The notes under the pieces were generated by a model. It was not told the DNA's origin and did not search any database. It worked only from the letters and a program-made list of their open reading frames with translations. Position numbers and translations under genes: made by a program. This document shows, piece after piece, positions 9,074 through 19,444 of a stretch of 64,000 bases of DNA; position 1 is the stretch's first letter; each line of letters opens with the position of its first letter. Origin of the DNA: Acidobacteriota bacterium (GTDB lineage Bacteria > Acidobacteriota > Vicinamibacteria > Vicinamibacterales > UBA2999); NCBI GenBank assembly GCA_021730945.1, contig JAKFYH010000016.1, positions 1 to 64,000 of the forward strand. The letters run 5' to 3'.

Positions 9074-10462
9074 CTAGGCCTTGTTGCGGCGCTTTTCGCG
9101 CCAGCCTTCCTTGTTTTCCTGCCGGGCGCGGCCTATGCCGAGCGCGCCGGCGGGAACGTCCTTCGTCACGGCGGAGCCCGCTGCAATGTACGCGCCATCG
9201 CCTAGGGTGACGGGAGCGACCAGCGTGCTGTTGCTGCCCACGAACACGCCGTCGCCGATCACGGTCTGATGCTTCGTCTCGCCGTCGTAGTTGCACGTGA
9301 TGGTTCCCGCCCCCACGTTGGTCGCCGTGCCGACGGTCGCATCGCCCAGATATGCCAGGTGATTCGCCTTGGCGCCCTTGCCGAGCGAGGTCTTCTTGAG
9401 CTCAACGAAATTGCCCACGTGGGCATCGTCGCCGACCTGCGATCCCGGCCGAATATGGGCGAACGGACCCAGGAACACGCCGTCTCCGACTGTGGAGTCT
9501 GTGACCACAGTGTGGTTGCGCACACACACCCGATCGCCGATGGTCGAGTTCACAATGCGAGCACCCGAGTGGATCTCGCACGCCGCTCCAATTCTGGTCG
9601 AACCCTCCAGGAACACACACGGATGGATCACGGTGTCAGCCCCCACCACGACATCGCTGTCGACGTAGGTGGTGGCGGGATCGATGAGCGTGACACCCGC
9701 GGCCATCAACTCTTCGTTTCTCTGCTGGCGGACCATGGCGCTGACCTCTGCAAGTTCAGTGCGGCTGTTGATGCCGCGAATCTCTTCGGCGCGCTCGACC
9801 GTCCAGGTGGCGACGGTGCGCTTCTGCTTCCGATAAATACCGACCAGGTCCGGAAGGTAGTACTCGCCCTGGTTGTTCGCGGTGCCGATGGAATCCAGCG
9901 CCGCGAACAGCGGCGCCAACTCGAAGGCGTAGATGCCTGAATTGATCTCGGTGATCTTGCGCTGCGCCGGCGAGGCGTCGCGTTCCTCCACAATCCGCGC
10001 AATGCGGCCGCTGGTGCGAACGATTCGGCCGTAGCCGAACGGGCGGGTCATCTCGGCGGTCACGACCGTTGCGGCGGCCTGCGACTGCAGGTGGGTGTCG
10101 ATCAGTGACCGCAGCGTGTTACTGGTCAGGAGCGGCACGTCACCCGACAGCAAGAGGACGACGCCGGACTTCCCTTCCAGGACCTGGCGCGCCTGCAACA
10201 GCGCATGGCCGGTGCCGAGTTGCTGTTCCTGCGTGACAAATTGCAGGGGCCGCTGCACGACCGAACGCGCCAGCGCGGTCTTGATCTGGTCGGCCTCGTG
10301 GCCGACCACCAGGGTGATGCTGGCCGGCGCCAGCGGGTCGGCCGTCAACAGAACCCGCTCGATCAGTGACAGCCCTGAGATCCGATGGAGGACCTTGGGC
10401 ACCTGTGACTTCATGCGCGTGCCCTTGCCGGCCGCGAGCACTACGACGTGAATATCATCCAC
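9074..10462 (-). CDS. glmU: Bifunctional UDP-GlcNAc pyrophosphorylase / GlcN-1-P acetyltransferase
   Basis: VVLAAGKGTRMKSQVPKVLHRI; left-handed beta-helix repeats in the C-terminal half. Confidence 0.96.
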   Translation of the reverse strand: MDDIHVVVLAAGKGTRMKSQVPKVLHRISGLSLIERVLLTADPLAPASITLVVGHEADQIKTALARSVVQRPLQFVTQEQQLGTGHALLQARQVLEGKSGVVLLLSGDVPLLTSNTLRSLIDTHLQSQAAATVVTAEMTRPFGYGRIVRTSGRIARIVEERDASPAQRKITEINSGIYAFELAPLFAALDSIGTANNQGEYYLPDLVGIYRKQKRTVATWTVERAEEIRGINSRTELAEVSAMVRQQRNEELMAAGVTLIDPATTYVDSDVVVGADTVIHPCVFLEGSTRIGAACEIHSGARIVNSTIGDRVCVRNHTVVTDSTVGDGVFLGPFAHIRPGSQVGDDAHVGNFVELKKTSLGKGAKANHLAYLGDATVGTATNVGAGTITCNYDGETKHQTVIGDGVFVGSNSTLVAPVTLGDGAYIAAGSAVTKDVPAGALGIGRARQENKEGWREKRRNKA

Positions 10463-11369
10463 GAGTGATTTTGACCCGTTCCAGGGCGTCGTAGACCAGC
10501 TTTGTGGTCAGCCCCAGCCGATCCGCCACCATTCGGGCTGTATCCCGTTTGGAGCCAGTCCGGTCAGTTTCTGTCAATTGACCAAATAAAGTCACAATCT
10601 CGTCATCGGTGGCCGGGATCGCCGGTGCCTCATCCAGTGTCCCAGGAGGAACGATGACCGTGAACTCCCCTTGTGGCGCCTCGAACCGGGTCAGAAGCTC
10701 GGCCGGAGTGCCGAAGACGAACTCCTCGTGAATCTTGGTGAGCTCCCGGCCAACAATAATTTGGCATTTGACCAATACACTCAACTCCTCCAGGGTCTTT
10801 CGCAGCCGATGTGGTGCCTCGAAGAGCACTACGGCGCGGTCACGACGGGCCTCGATGAGGCCTTTGAACCAAAGTTTTCTGGCTTTTGACTTAATTGGCG
10901 CAAACCCATGAAATGAAAAGCCTTCAGACTTGACCCCGGCGGCTGAAATCGCAGCAATGACGGCACTGGCACCCGGTATGGGCTCGACGCGAAACCCCGC
11001 CGCCCTGACGGCGGCAACCAGGGTGGCACCAGGGTCGGAAATCCCAGGTGTGCCCGCGTCAGTAACGAGCGCGATCGAGTCGCCAGCCCCCAAGCGTTGA
11101 ATCAGGCGGGCCACACGGGCACCCTCGTTGTGCTCGTGGACACTCAGAATCGGCGTGTCGATGTTGTAGTGCCGCAGCAGGTTGCCGGTGCGCCTGGTGT
11201 CTTCGGCGGCAACCAATTGGACCGACTTCAGGATCCGCAGGGCCCGGAGCGTGATGTCTTCGAGGTGGCCGATAGGCGTGGCGACCACATACAGGGTGGC
11301 CTTTGCCTCGCGGCGCGGCCCGGACGCCTCGTGCCGTTCGCTCAGGACGGGGCCCTTCATCAGCCGCAT
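10455..11369 (-). CDS. rsmI: 16S rRNA (cytidine(1402)-2'-O)-methyltransferase
   Basis: LYVVATPIGHLEDITLRAL, AEDTRRTGNLL, TDAGTPGISDPG. Confidence 0.94.
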   Translation of the reverse strand: MRLMKGPVLSERHEASGPRREAKATLYVVATPIGHLEDITLRALRILKSVQLVAAEDTRRTGNLLRHYNIDTPILSVHEHNEGARVARLIQRLGAGDSIALVTDAGTPGISDPGATLVAAVRAAGFRVEPIPGASAVIAAISAAGVKSEGFSFHGFAPIKSKARKLWFKGLIEARRDRAVVLFEAPHRLRKTLEELSVLVKCQIIVGRELTKIHEEFVFGTPAELLTRFEAPQGEFTVIVPPGTLDEAPAIPATDDEIVTLFGQLTETDRTGSKRDTARMVADRLGLTTKLVYDALERVKITRG

Positions 11370-11423
11370 TTTATTGTACCATTGCGAGATGGCCGCTTTC
11401 CCGTGATCGCGGCCCTGTCCTGC

Positions 11424-13082
11424 ATGCACGCGGCTGAACCACTACCCCACTTCGTCGACGACTATCTCGCTTATCTCTACGAGGTCCACCCCACCGGGGC
11501 GACCATGGACGGCATTCACGTCCATGACGACCTCGTCGAGGACTATCGTCGTTCGGCGATCGACAGCCACAGCAGTGCCTTATCCGGGTTCGGCCGGCGT
11601 CTAGACGGCATCCCGCTGGACCGTTTGCCCATCCGCGAGCAGGTGGACCATCAGATTGTCGCGGCCAACATCCGCGCCCGGCAGTTCGAACTGGAAGCGA
11701 CCCGATCGTGGGAGCGCAACCCGCACGTCTATGCCGACACCCTGGCCTCGAGTCTTGCGGCCCAGGCCATCTTCACTCACGCACCCGAAACCGACCGCGC
11801 CCGGCGGGTGCTGTCCAAGCTTCGACAAGTGCCGCGGCTGGTGCAGGCCGCCCGCGACAACATCAAGGAACCGCCCGCGATCTTCGTCAAGGTCGGCATC
11901 GACACGTGGCGCGGCGCCATGGCGTTTATCGACGCCGATCTGCCTCGCGCCTTTGCGAATGTTGACGACATGCACCTGTTGGGCGATCTGGCCGATGCCT
12001 GCCATGAAGCCGTCCAGACCATTGGCAGCTACGTCACCGACCTCGAGACCGACATCCGGCCCAAGGCCAAGGGATCATTCCGGCTCGGCCGCGATCGCTT
12101 CGAGCAGAAGCTGCGGCTGGAGGAGGGCATTACCCTGCCGGTCGATCGGCTTCTGGCCATCGCGACCCGCGAGCTGGCCGCCACCCAGGAGGAGTTCCGC
12201 CAACTGGCCGGACGCCAGAATGGCGGCGATCCGATCGAAGCCTGGCGCAAGGCCAAGCAGCGGCATCCTGAACCGGGCGCCTTGATCGCGACCGCGCGCG
12301 AACAACTCGACGAGCTGCATACGTTTCTCTCCCGCAACCCAGTTGTCGGCATCCCTGAGGGCCCCGGTGTGACGGTCGCCGCCACGCCCGACTTCTTTCG
12401 CTGGTCAGCGGCCAGCATGTGGACGCCCGGCCCGTACGAATCGCGGCCGTCGCGGGCGATGTACTACCTCACCGACGTCGACCAGAAATGGGACGCCGAG
12501 CGAAAGAGCGAACACCTGCGCGGCCTCAACACACCGACGCTCTGGACGATCTCAATCCACGAGGTGTATCCCGGCCACTTCCTGCACTACCAGCACCTGC
12601 GCCGCGTCGAGTCGAAGGTCCGGCGCTCGACGATGTTCGCGCCGGCGTCGTACATGGAGGGCTGGGCGCATTACTGCGAGCAGATGATGCTCGAAGCCGG
12701 TTTCGGACGCGGCGACGACACGCTCAAACTGGGCCAATTGGCCGAGGCGCTGGTGCGGCTCGCCCGCTTCATTGTCGGCATCCGCCTGCACACCGAGGAC
12801 TGGTCGGTCGAGCAAGGCGTGCGGTTCTTCCGCGACGAGGCTTTCCTCGAGGAATCCAACGCCCGCCGAGAAGCCGAACGCGGGACCTTCGATCCGACGT
12901 ATCTTGTGTATTCAGCCGGCAAGCTGATGCTGCTGAAGCTGCGCCGTGACTGGTACGACCAACAGGGCGGCAAGCCTTCGCTGCGGGCGTTCCACGATGC
13001 GCTACTGGCCCAGGGCTCGGCGCCCTTCTGGGCGCTTAGGCGCCTCATGCTGAATGGGTCGTCAGACGTGGTGCTGGAGTAA
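11424..13082 (+). CDS. DUF885 family protein
   Basis: Family-like architecture with a HEVYPGHFLHYQ metal-binding-like motif and YMEGWAHYCEQMM. Confidence 0.85.
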   Translation: MHAAEPLPHFVDDYLAYLYEVHPTGATMDGIHVHDDLVEDYRRSAIDSHSSALSGFGRRLDGIPLDRLPIREQVDHQIVAANIRARQFELEATRSWERNPHVYADTLASSLAAQAIFTHAPETDRARRVLSKLRQVPRLVQAARDNIKEPPAIFVKVGIDTWRGAMAFIDADLPRAFANVDDMHLLGDLADACHEAVQTIGSYVTDLETDIRPKAKGSFRLGRDRFEQKLRLEEGITLPVDRLLAIATRELAATQEEFRQLAGRQNGGDPIEAWRKAKQRHPEPGALIATAREQLDELHTFLSRNPVVGIPEGPGVTVAATPDFFRWSAASMWTPGPYESRPSRAMYYLTDVDQKWDAERKSEHLRGLNTPTLWTISIHEVYPGHFLHYQHLRRVESKVRRSTMFAPASYMEGWAHYCEQMMLEAGFGRGDDTLKLGQLAEALVRLARFIVGIRLHTEDWSVEQGVRFFRDEAFLEESNARREAERGTFDPTYLVYSAGKLMLLKLRRDWYDQQGGKPSLRAFHDALLAQGSAPFWALRRLMLNGSSDVVLE

Positions 13083-13093
13083 GTGAGTTAAAC

Positions 13094-13438
13094 ATGCCGC
13101 TGTACGAATACGAATGCAACGCGTGCGCGCACCGATTCGAAGTGATCCAGAAGTACTCGGATGCGCCGATTGACAGCTGCCCGAAGTGCGGGAGCGCCGT
13201 CAGCAAGCTGTTCTCATCGCCGGCGATCCAGTTCAAGGGCTCTGGCTTCTACCTGACTGACTATGGCCGCGGCGGCAAGAGCGACATCGGCACCGAGACC
13301 GCGAAAGCGGCGAAGGAATCAGCAGGTACCGCGGCAGGGGAGTCCAAGCCGGAAGGCAAGTCGGACACCAAAACAGAAACCAAGACCGAAGCCAAGACCG
13401 AAACGAAATCTGAGTCGAAGCCCAGTTCCACGACTTAA
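13094..13438 (+). CDS. FmdB family zinc ribbon protein with low-complexity K/T/E tail
   Basis: MPLYEYECNACAHRFEVIQK...CPKCGS. Confidence 0.9.
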   Translation: MPLYEYECNACAHRFEVIQKYSDAPIDSCPKCGSAVSKLFSSPAIQFKGSGFYLTDYGRGGKSDIGTETAKAAKESAGTAAGESKPEGKSDTKTETKTEAKTETKSESKPSSTT

Positions 13439-13453
13439 CTTCTCCTCATCTCC

Positions 13454-14341
13454 TCAACTCTTGTTATTGACGACGTCCCTCAGGTATTCCAGGAACGGCC
13501 CAGCCAGTTCGGGCCGCTTCATCGCGAAGTAGACCGTCGCCTTCAGGAATCCCAGTTTGTTGCCGGTGTCGTGGCGCACACCGTCCACTTCATAGGCATA
13601 GATCGGGCGCGACTGCAGCAACTGCCGCAGGCCGTTGGTCAACTGGATCTCGCCGGACTTGTCCTTGGCGGTGCCGTGGAGGGCGGGGAAGATGTCGGGC
13701 GTGAGGATGTAGCGACCGATGATCGCCAGGTCGGACGGTGCGTCTTCCCGCGCGGGCTTCTCGACCAGGTCGGTCACGCGGTACACACCCTTGCCCAGTT
13801 CCGGCACCGGCACGCCGGCAATCACGCCGTAGCTCGACACCTGATCCATCGGCACGCGCTCGACCGCCAGCACCGGGCCGCCCGCGCGCTCGAACACCGC
13901 GATCATCTGGGCCAGCGCCGGCGGCGTTGCATCAATCACATCGTCTGCCAGGATCACGGCAAACGGTTCGTCGCCGATGATGCCTTCGGTCATCAGCACG
14001 GCGTGGCCGAGTCCGAGCGGCTCGCCCTGGCGCACGTACGAGACATTGATCAAGTCCGAGATCTTCCGCACTTCCTCGGCGAGGTCGCGTTTGCCACGGC
14101 TTTCGAGAAACGACTCGAGTTCCTTGGACACGTCGAAGTGGTCTTCGATCGCATTCTTGCCGCGGCCGGTAACCAGAATGATGTTGGGGGCCCCCGATTG
14201 CACCGCTTCTTCGACCCCGTACTGGATCGTGGGCTTGTCCACCAGCGGCAGCATTTCCTTGGGCTGCGCCTTGGTCGCAGGAAGGAAGCGCGTCCCGAGG
14301 CCGGCGGCAGGGAAGACGACTTTACGGACAGTCGAACTCAT
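13454..14341 (-). CDS. galU: UTP-glucose-1-phosphate uridylyltransferase
   Basis: VRKVVFPAAGLGTRFLPATKAQPKEMLPLVDKPTIQY. Confidence 0.96.
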   Translation of the reverse strand: MSSTVRKVVFPAAGLGTRFLPATKAQPKEMLPLVDKPTIQYGVEEAVQSGAPNIILVTGRGKNAIEDHFDVSKELESFLESRGKRDLAEEVRKISDLINVSYVRQGEPLGLGHAVLMTEGIIGDEPFAVILADDVIDATPPALAQMIAVFERAGGPVLAVERVPMDQVSSYGVIAGVPVPELGKGVYRVTDLVEKPAREDAPSDLAIIGRYILTPDIFPALHGTAKDKSGEIQLTNGLRQLLQSRPIYAYEVDGVRHDTGNKLGFLKATVYFAMKRPELAGPFLEYLRDVVNNKS

Positions 14342-14362
14342 ATCCTTTAGAATAGTGCAGTT

Positions 14363-15652
<1,290 letters not shown>

Positions 15653-15663
15653 TTGCGACACAA

Positions 15664-15687
15664 GACTCAGGTCCGAGGACCTGAGTC
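15664..15687. repeat. Perfect 11-bp inverted repeat GACTCAGGTCC-GA-GGACCTGAGTC
   Basis: Direct reading between serS and tRNA-Ser; no T-tract. Confidence 0.85.
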
Positions 15688-15701
15688 CTGGGCGTTCTCA
15701 C

Positions 15702-15791
15702 GGAGAGATGGCCGAGTGGTTGATGGCGGCGGTCTTGAAAACCGCTGTACCTGAAAAGGTATCGGGGGTTCGAATCCCTCTCTCTCCGCCA
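15702..15791 (+). tRNA. tRNA-Ser(UGA), CCA encoded
   Basis: GGAGAGA/TCTCTCC acceptor stem; anticodon loop CTTGAAA; long variable arm; GGTTCGAATCC T-arm; encoded CCA. Confidence 0.96.
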
Positions 15792-15829
15792 ACCTCCGCT
15801 CGCCAGGTGCCTGGCGAGCCGCGGTTGGC
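15788..15829. terminator. Long hairpin overlapping the tRNA 3' end
   Basis: Outer arms GCCAACC/GGTTGGC and inner CTCGCCAGG-TG-CCTGGCGAG; no T-tract. Confidence 0.5.
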
Positions 15830-15836
15830 CAGCCAG

Positions 15837-15884
15837 ATCACCAAATCACCAGCTCACCACATAAATCACCAAATCCATCACCAC
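15837..15884. repeat. Octamer-like repeat ATCACCAA in the FKBP leader
   Basis: atcaccaa atcaccag ctcaccac ataa atcaccaa atccatcaccac. Confidence 0.8.
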
Positions 15885-15895
15885 AGGGGACATCA

Positions 15896-16258
15896 ATGGC
15901 TGACACCGGCATCAAGGAACTACAAATGGTCGACACCACGGTTGGCGCCGGCGCCGAGGCGCGTGCCGGCCGGGTCGTGAGCGTTCATTACACCGGTTGG
16001 CTGTTTGACCCCACGAAGCCCGATTCGCGCGGCCAGAAGTTCGACAGCTCCAAGGATCGCAACGACCCGTTCGAGTTTCCGCTAGGTGGCGGCCAGGTCA
16101 TTGCCGGGTGGGACAAGGGCTTCGCCGGCATGAAGGTGGGCGGCACCCGCGTCCTGACGATCCCGCCCGACATGGGCTACGGTGCCCGCGGCGCCGGCGG
16201 CGTGATTCCGCCCAATGCCACGCTGGTCTTCGAAGTGGAATTGCTTGGGGTGAAATGA
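15896..16258 (+). CDS. FKBP-type peptidyl-prolyl cis-trans isomerase
   Basis: [50 protein letters not shown]. Confidence 0.95.
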   Translation: MADTGIKELQMVDTTVGAGAEARAGRVVSVHYTGWLFDPTKPDSRGQKFDSSKDRNDPFEFPLGGGQVIAGWDKGFAGMKVGGTRVLTIPPDMGYGARGAGGVIPPNATLVFEVELLGVK

Positions 16259-16311
16259 CGGTGTCAGACACCGTTCCAAATTCTGCGCACTTGGAACGGT
16301 GTCTGACACCG
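16259..16311. repeat. Perfect 21-bp inverted repeat, 11-nt loop
   Basis: CGGTGTCAGACACCGTTCCAA - attctgcgcac - TTGGAACGGTGTCTGACACCG. Confidence 0.97.
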
Positions 16312-17438
16312 TGAACTGTAAACACTTCGGCGTCTGCGGCGGTTGCAGCCTGCCCGGCGTCGAGTACGCCGAACAGCTGCTCCAGAAGCAGGCCCGTCTC
16401 GCCCGGCTCCTGGGACTGCCGGTGCCGCCGCTGGTGCCATCGCCCCGCGAGGAACGCTTTCGCACCAAGGTGGCTTTCGTGTTTGGCCCCGAGGGCCAGG
16501 GCCGCGGACTTGTCATGGGGCACTACGCCCGCGGCACCAAGCAGATTGTCCGCATCGATGAGTGCCCGGTCCACAGCGATCGCGGCAACCGGATTGCGTT
16601 TGCGCTGCGCGATCGCCTGGTGCGCGCCCGTATCTATGGCGCCGGTGCACAACGCAACGGGCTGGTCCGTCACTTGATCATCCGCACGACCGACGACGAC
16701 CGCCAGGCGGTCGCGATGCTGGTGGTGACGCGCAACGACAAGGCGCTACGCACACCCATTCGCGGGCTGCTGGAGTCGGCGGACCGCCCGGACGGATTCT
16801 TCATCAACATCAACGATCGCCCCGGTCCGTACATGATCGGCTCGGAAACCATCCGCATTGATGGCCACAGCCACGTCAAGCAGGACGGCATCGTCGAGAC
16901 CTCGTTCCTGGTGTCGCCGACCGCGTTCTTTCAGACCAATGTCGGCGCCGCGCGCGAGATCGTCAAGCGCGTGATCGAGGGCGTCGGCGCCTCGACGCAC
17001 GTCCTCGACCTCTACAGCGGCAGCGGGTTGTTCGCGCTGCCATTGGCCAAGGCGGGGGCCCGCGTCACGGCGGTTGAAGAGAATCGCCAGGCCATGAAGG
17101 ATGCCGAAGCCAACATCCGGCTGAACCGGATCCCGGGCGGCCTGATCCGGTTGATCACCGCCAGCGTCGAAGACGCGCTGCCCAGGGTGGCGCGCGATCG
17201 GTGGGACGCCGTCGTGCTCGACCCGCCCCGCCAGGGGTGCCCGCCGGAAATCCTCGACGCGGTCTTCAATCAGCTCGCGCCGCCGCGGGCGGTATATGTT
17301 TCCTGCAATCCCGAGGCGCTTGCTGCCGAATTGCCGGTTATCCTCAGTGCGGGATATCGTGTGACGAGCCTCCAGCCGGTGGACATGTTCCCTCACACCG
17401 ACCACATCGAAACCGTGGTGACCCTGTCGCGCCGATGA
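16311..17438 (+). CDS. 23S rRNA (uracil-C5) methyltransferase, RumA/TrmA family
   Basis: CKHFGVCGGCSLPGVEYAEQ Fe-S cysteines; VLDLYSGSGLFALPLAKAG; DPPRQGCPPEILDAV; YVSCNPEALAAEL. Start uncertain (GTG 16299 or 16311). Confidence 0.9.
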   Translation: MNCKHFGVCGGCSLPGVEYAEQLLQKQARLARLLGLPVPPLVPSPREERFRTKVAFVFGPEGQGRGLVMGHYARGTKQIVRIDECPVHSDRGNRIAFALRDRLVRARIYGAGAQRNGLVRHLIIRTTDDDRQAVAMLVVTRNDKALRTPIRGLLESADRPDGFFININDRPGPYMIGSETIRIDGHSHVKQDGIVETSFLVSPTAFFQTNVGAAREIVKRVIEGVGASTHVLDLYSGSGLFALPLAKAGARVTAVEENRQAMKDAEANIRLNRIPGGLIRLITASVEDALPRVARDRWDAVVLDPPRQGCPPEILDAVFNQLAPPRAVYVSCNPEALAAELPVILSAGYRVTSLQPVDMFPHTDHIETVVTLSRR

Positions 17439-19438
17439 ATCAGTTCACCAAGGGGGCGGTGATCGCCTCAACGCTGATGGCGGCCTTCGTCCAGCTCTAC
17501 CTGTCCACCAGGCTGCTTTACCCTCAGCTGTTCTTCATCGTATCGGCGGCCTTCGCCGTGGCCTTGATCGCCGGGGCGTGGCGGCCGGGGCCGGCGATTG
17601 CCGTGGTGATGGCGCTGTCGTACCTGGCGCCGGCGGCCTACGTCGTGTGGCCCGGCTTCGAGAACTACGGCTTCGAGATCGTCTGGGCCCTGCCTCTGTT
17701 GGGCTTGACCATCTCAGGGCGCGGCGCGTGGCAGTGGCACGTCCCCACCCGATGGCGATGGCCCCTGGTGACGTGGGCGCTCGTCATCGCGGCGTCGTGG
17801 CCGATCGTGTTCCTGCGCGAGCTTGATTTCTACGTCGGCATTCTGCCGCTCTCCGGCGTCGCCAACACCAGCATCGGCATCACTCCCTGGGACGCCGTGA
17901 CCGCGGTGACCTACTGGACGCTGGTTCACAACATTGGACTGCTGTGGTTCGACCGGCTGTTCGGTTGGTACGCCGATCGCGCCGAGGAATTTCGTGGCGC
18001 CGTCGTCGTGCCGCTGGCGATTGCCATCTCGGTGGCGTGCGCGATTGCCGCGTACCAGGCCTTTGTCGACCTCCGGTTCCTTAATCCGCATCTGTGGCCA
18101 CACATGGGCCGTGCTGCCGCCACGCTGGGCGACGCCAACACGTTTGGCATGATCGCGGCACTTTGGACGACGGCCGCGGTAGCGTTGGCACGATCATGGC
18201 CGGGGCCGTGGCAGTTTGGCGGCGCCATGGCCGGGGTGGGCATTGGACTAGTGGGTGTGCTGACCTCGGGATCACGCACGGCGCTCATTACCATCGCGAT
18301 CGGTCTGGCGGCGGTCGCCTTTGAAGGGCTGCAGGCCTGGCGTCGATCGGACGCTTCTTCGCGGCCGTCGACCAAGCGGCTCCTGGGGGTCGCCGCGAGC
18401 CTGATCCTGCTGGCGGCAGTGGCACTGGCGGTCGTGCGAGGCTCATCCATCACCAGCGTGGCCGAACGAGGCAGCTTCGGCTACATCCCGTTTATCGGCG
18501 AGGTCGGTATTCGCCAAACCGCCTACGATCTCCTCTGGGACCGCTTTGGCTACGGTGAGCCGGCGGTGGAGATGGTGAAGGAGCATCCGTGGTCAGGCAC
18601 CGGTGTGGGCACGTTCCATACGTTGGTCCACGACTTCGCGATGGCGACCAACGGCAAGAACCTGCCACCCGACAACGCTCAAAGCTGGTACCGCCACCAC
18701 GCCGCCGAACTCGGACTGCTGGGCAGCATCCCGTGGTTGTTGTGGCTGGCGGCGTTCGCCGCCACGCTGCTGTCGCGGACGATCGGCAAGGGCGATCGCC
18801 TCGCCATCGGCGCGTTGCGGGGAACCCTGCTCGGCTTCGGCGCCGTCTCCTTGATGGGCATGCCGGGTCAGTCGCTGCCGGTGGTGCTCACGTTCTGGAC
18901 GTTCGTCTTCTGGTTCTCGATGTTGAAGAGCGTGCCGGCGTCGCCGCCTTCGCCGTGGCCGACGCGGGCGTGGATGGTCACGCTGCTGCTGGTCGGCGTG
19001 CATGCCGCCACCACCCTCGCCGACGCCAGAGGCGACCTGCGCCCGCGCCATCGCGCCATGCGCTTTGGTTGGGACTACCACTACGGCATCAGCAACCTGG
19101 AACCGAGCGCCGATGGCAGTCCAGGGCGGCGGTGGACACAACTGACATCGCTGTCGGTAGTTCCGGTCAAAGGCAGCGTCCTGAAATTTGTCGGCTGGAT
19201 CGATCATCCCGATGCGGATGAACGACCGGTACACGTCCGCGTGTGGGCCGACTCGCGCATCGTCTACGACGACGACCTGAAGCGAAGCGCGGCGATCTTT
19301 CTCGACATCCCGGCCGGTGCCGGCCGGACACACCTGGTGCTCGAAACCGAAATCAGCCGGATGTGGCGGCCCAGGGAGTTTGGCCGCAACGATCCCCGCG
19401 AGCTGGGGCTGTCGCTGCGTGACTGGACCTGGGAGTAA
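17435..19438 (+). CDS. O-antigen ligase/polymerase-like membrane protein
   Basis: Multiple TM segments, long periplasmic loop (WSGTGVGTFHTLV...WYRHHAAELGLLG); ATGA overlap with the previous gene. Confidence 0.75.
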   Translation: MNQFTKGAVIASTLMAAFVQLYLSTRLLYPQLFFIVSAAFAVALIAGAWRPGPAIAVVMALSYLAPAAYVVWPGFENYGFEIVWALPLLGLTISGRGAWQWHVPTRWRWPLVTWALVIAASWPIVFLRELDFYVGILPLSGVANTSIGITPWDAVTAVTYWTLVHNIGLLWFDRLFGWYADRAEEFRGAVVVPLAIAISVACAIAAYQAFVDLRFLNPHLWPHMGRAAATLGDANTFGMIAALWTTAAVALARSWPGPWQFGGAMAGVGIGLVGVLTSGSRTALITIAIGLAAVAFEGLQAWRRSDASSRPSTKRLLGVAASLILLAAVALAVVRGSSITSVAERGSFGYIPFIGEVGIRQTAYDLLWDRFGYGEPAVEMVKEHPWSGTGVGTFHTLVHDFAMATNGKNLPPDNAQSWYRHHAAELGLLGSIPWLLWLAAFAATLLSRTIGKGDRLAIGALRGTLLGFGAVSLMGMPGQSLPVVLTFWTFVFWFSMLKSVPASPPSPWPTRAWMVTLLLVGVHAATTLADARGDLRPRHRAMRFGWDYHYGISNLEPSADGSPGRRWTQLTSLSVVPVKGSVLKFVGWIDHPDADERPVHVRVWADSRIVYDDDLKRSAAIFLDIPAGAGRTHLVLETEISRMWRPREFGRNDPRELGLSLRDWTWE

Positions 19439-19444
19439 GCGACT

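Noticed and set aside
15702-15791. tRNA with UCA anticodon as a possible tRNA-Sec (selC)
   Set aside because: Anticodon is TGA (reads Ser UCA codons) with a normal 7-bp acceptor stem and long variable arm; this is tRNA-Ser, not tRNA-Sec (anticodon TCA).
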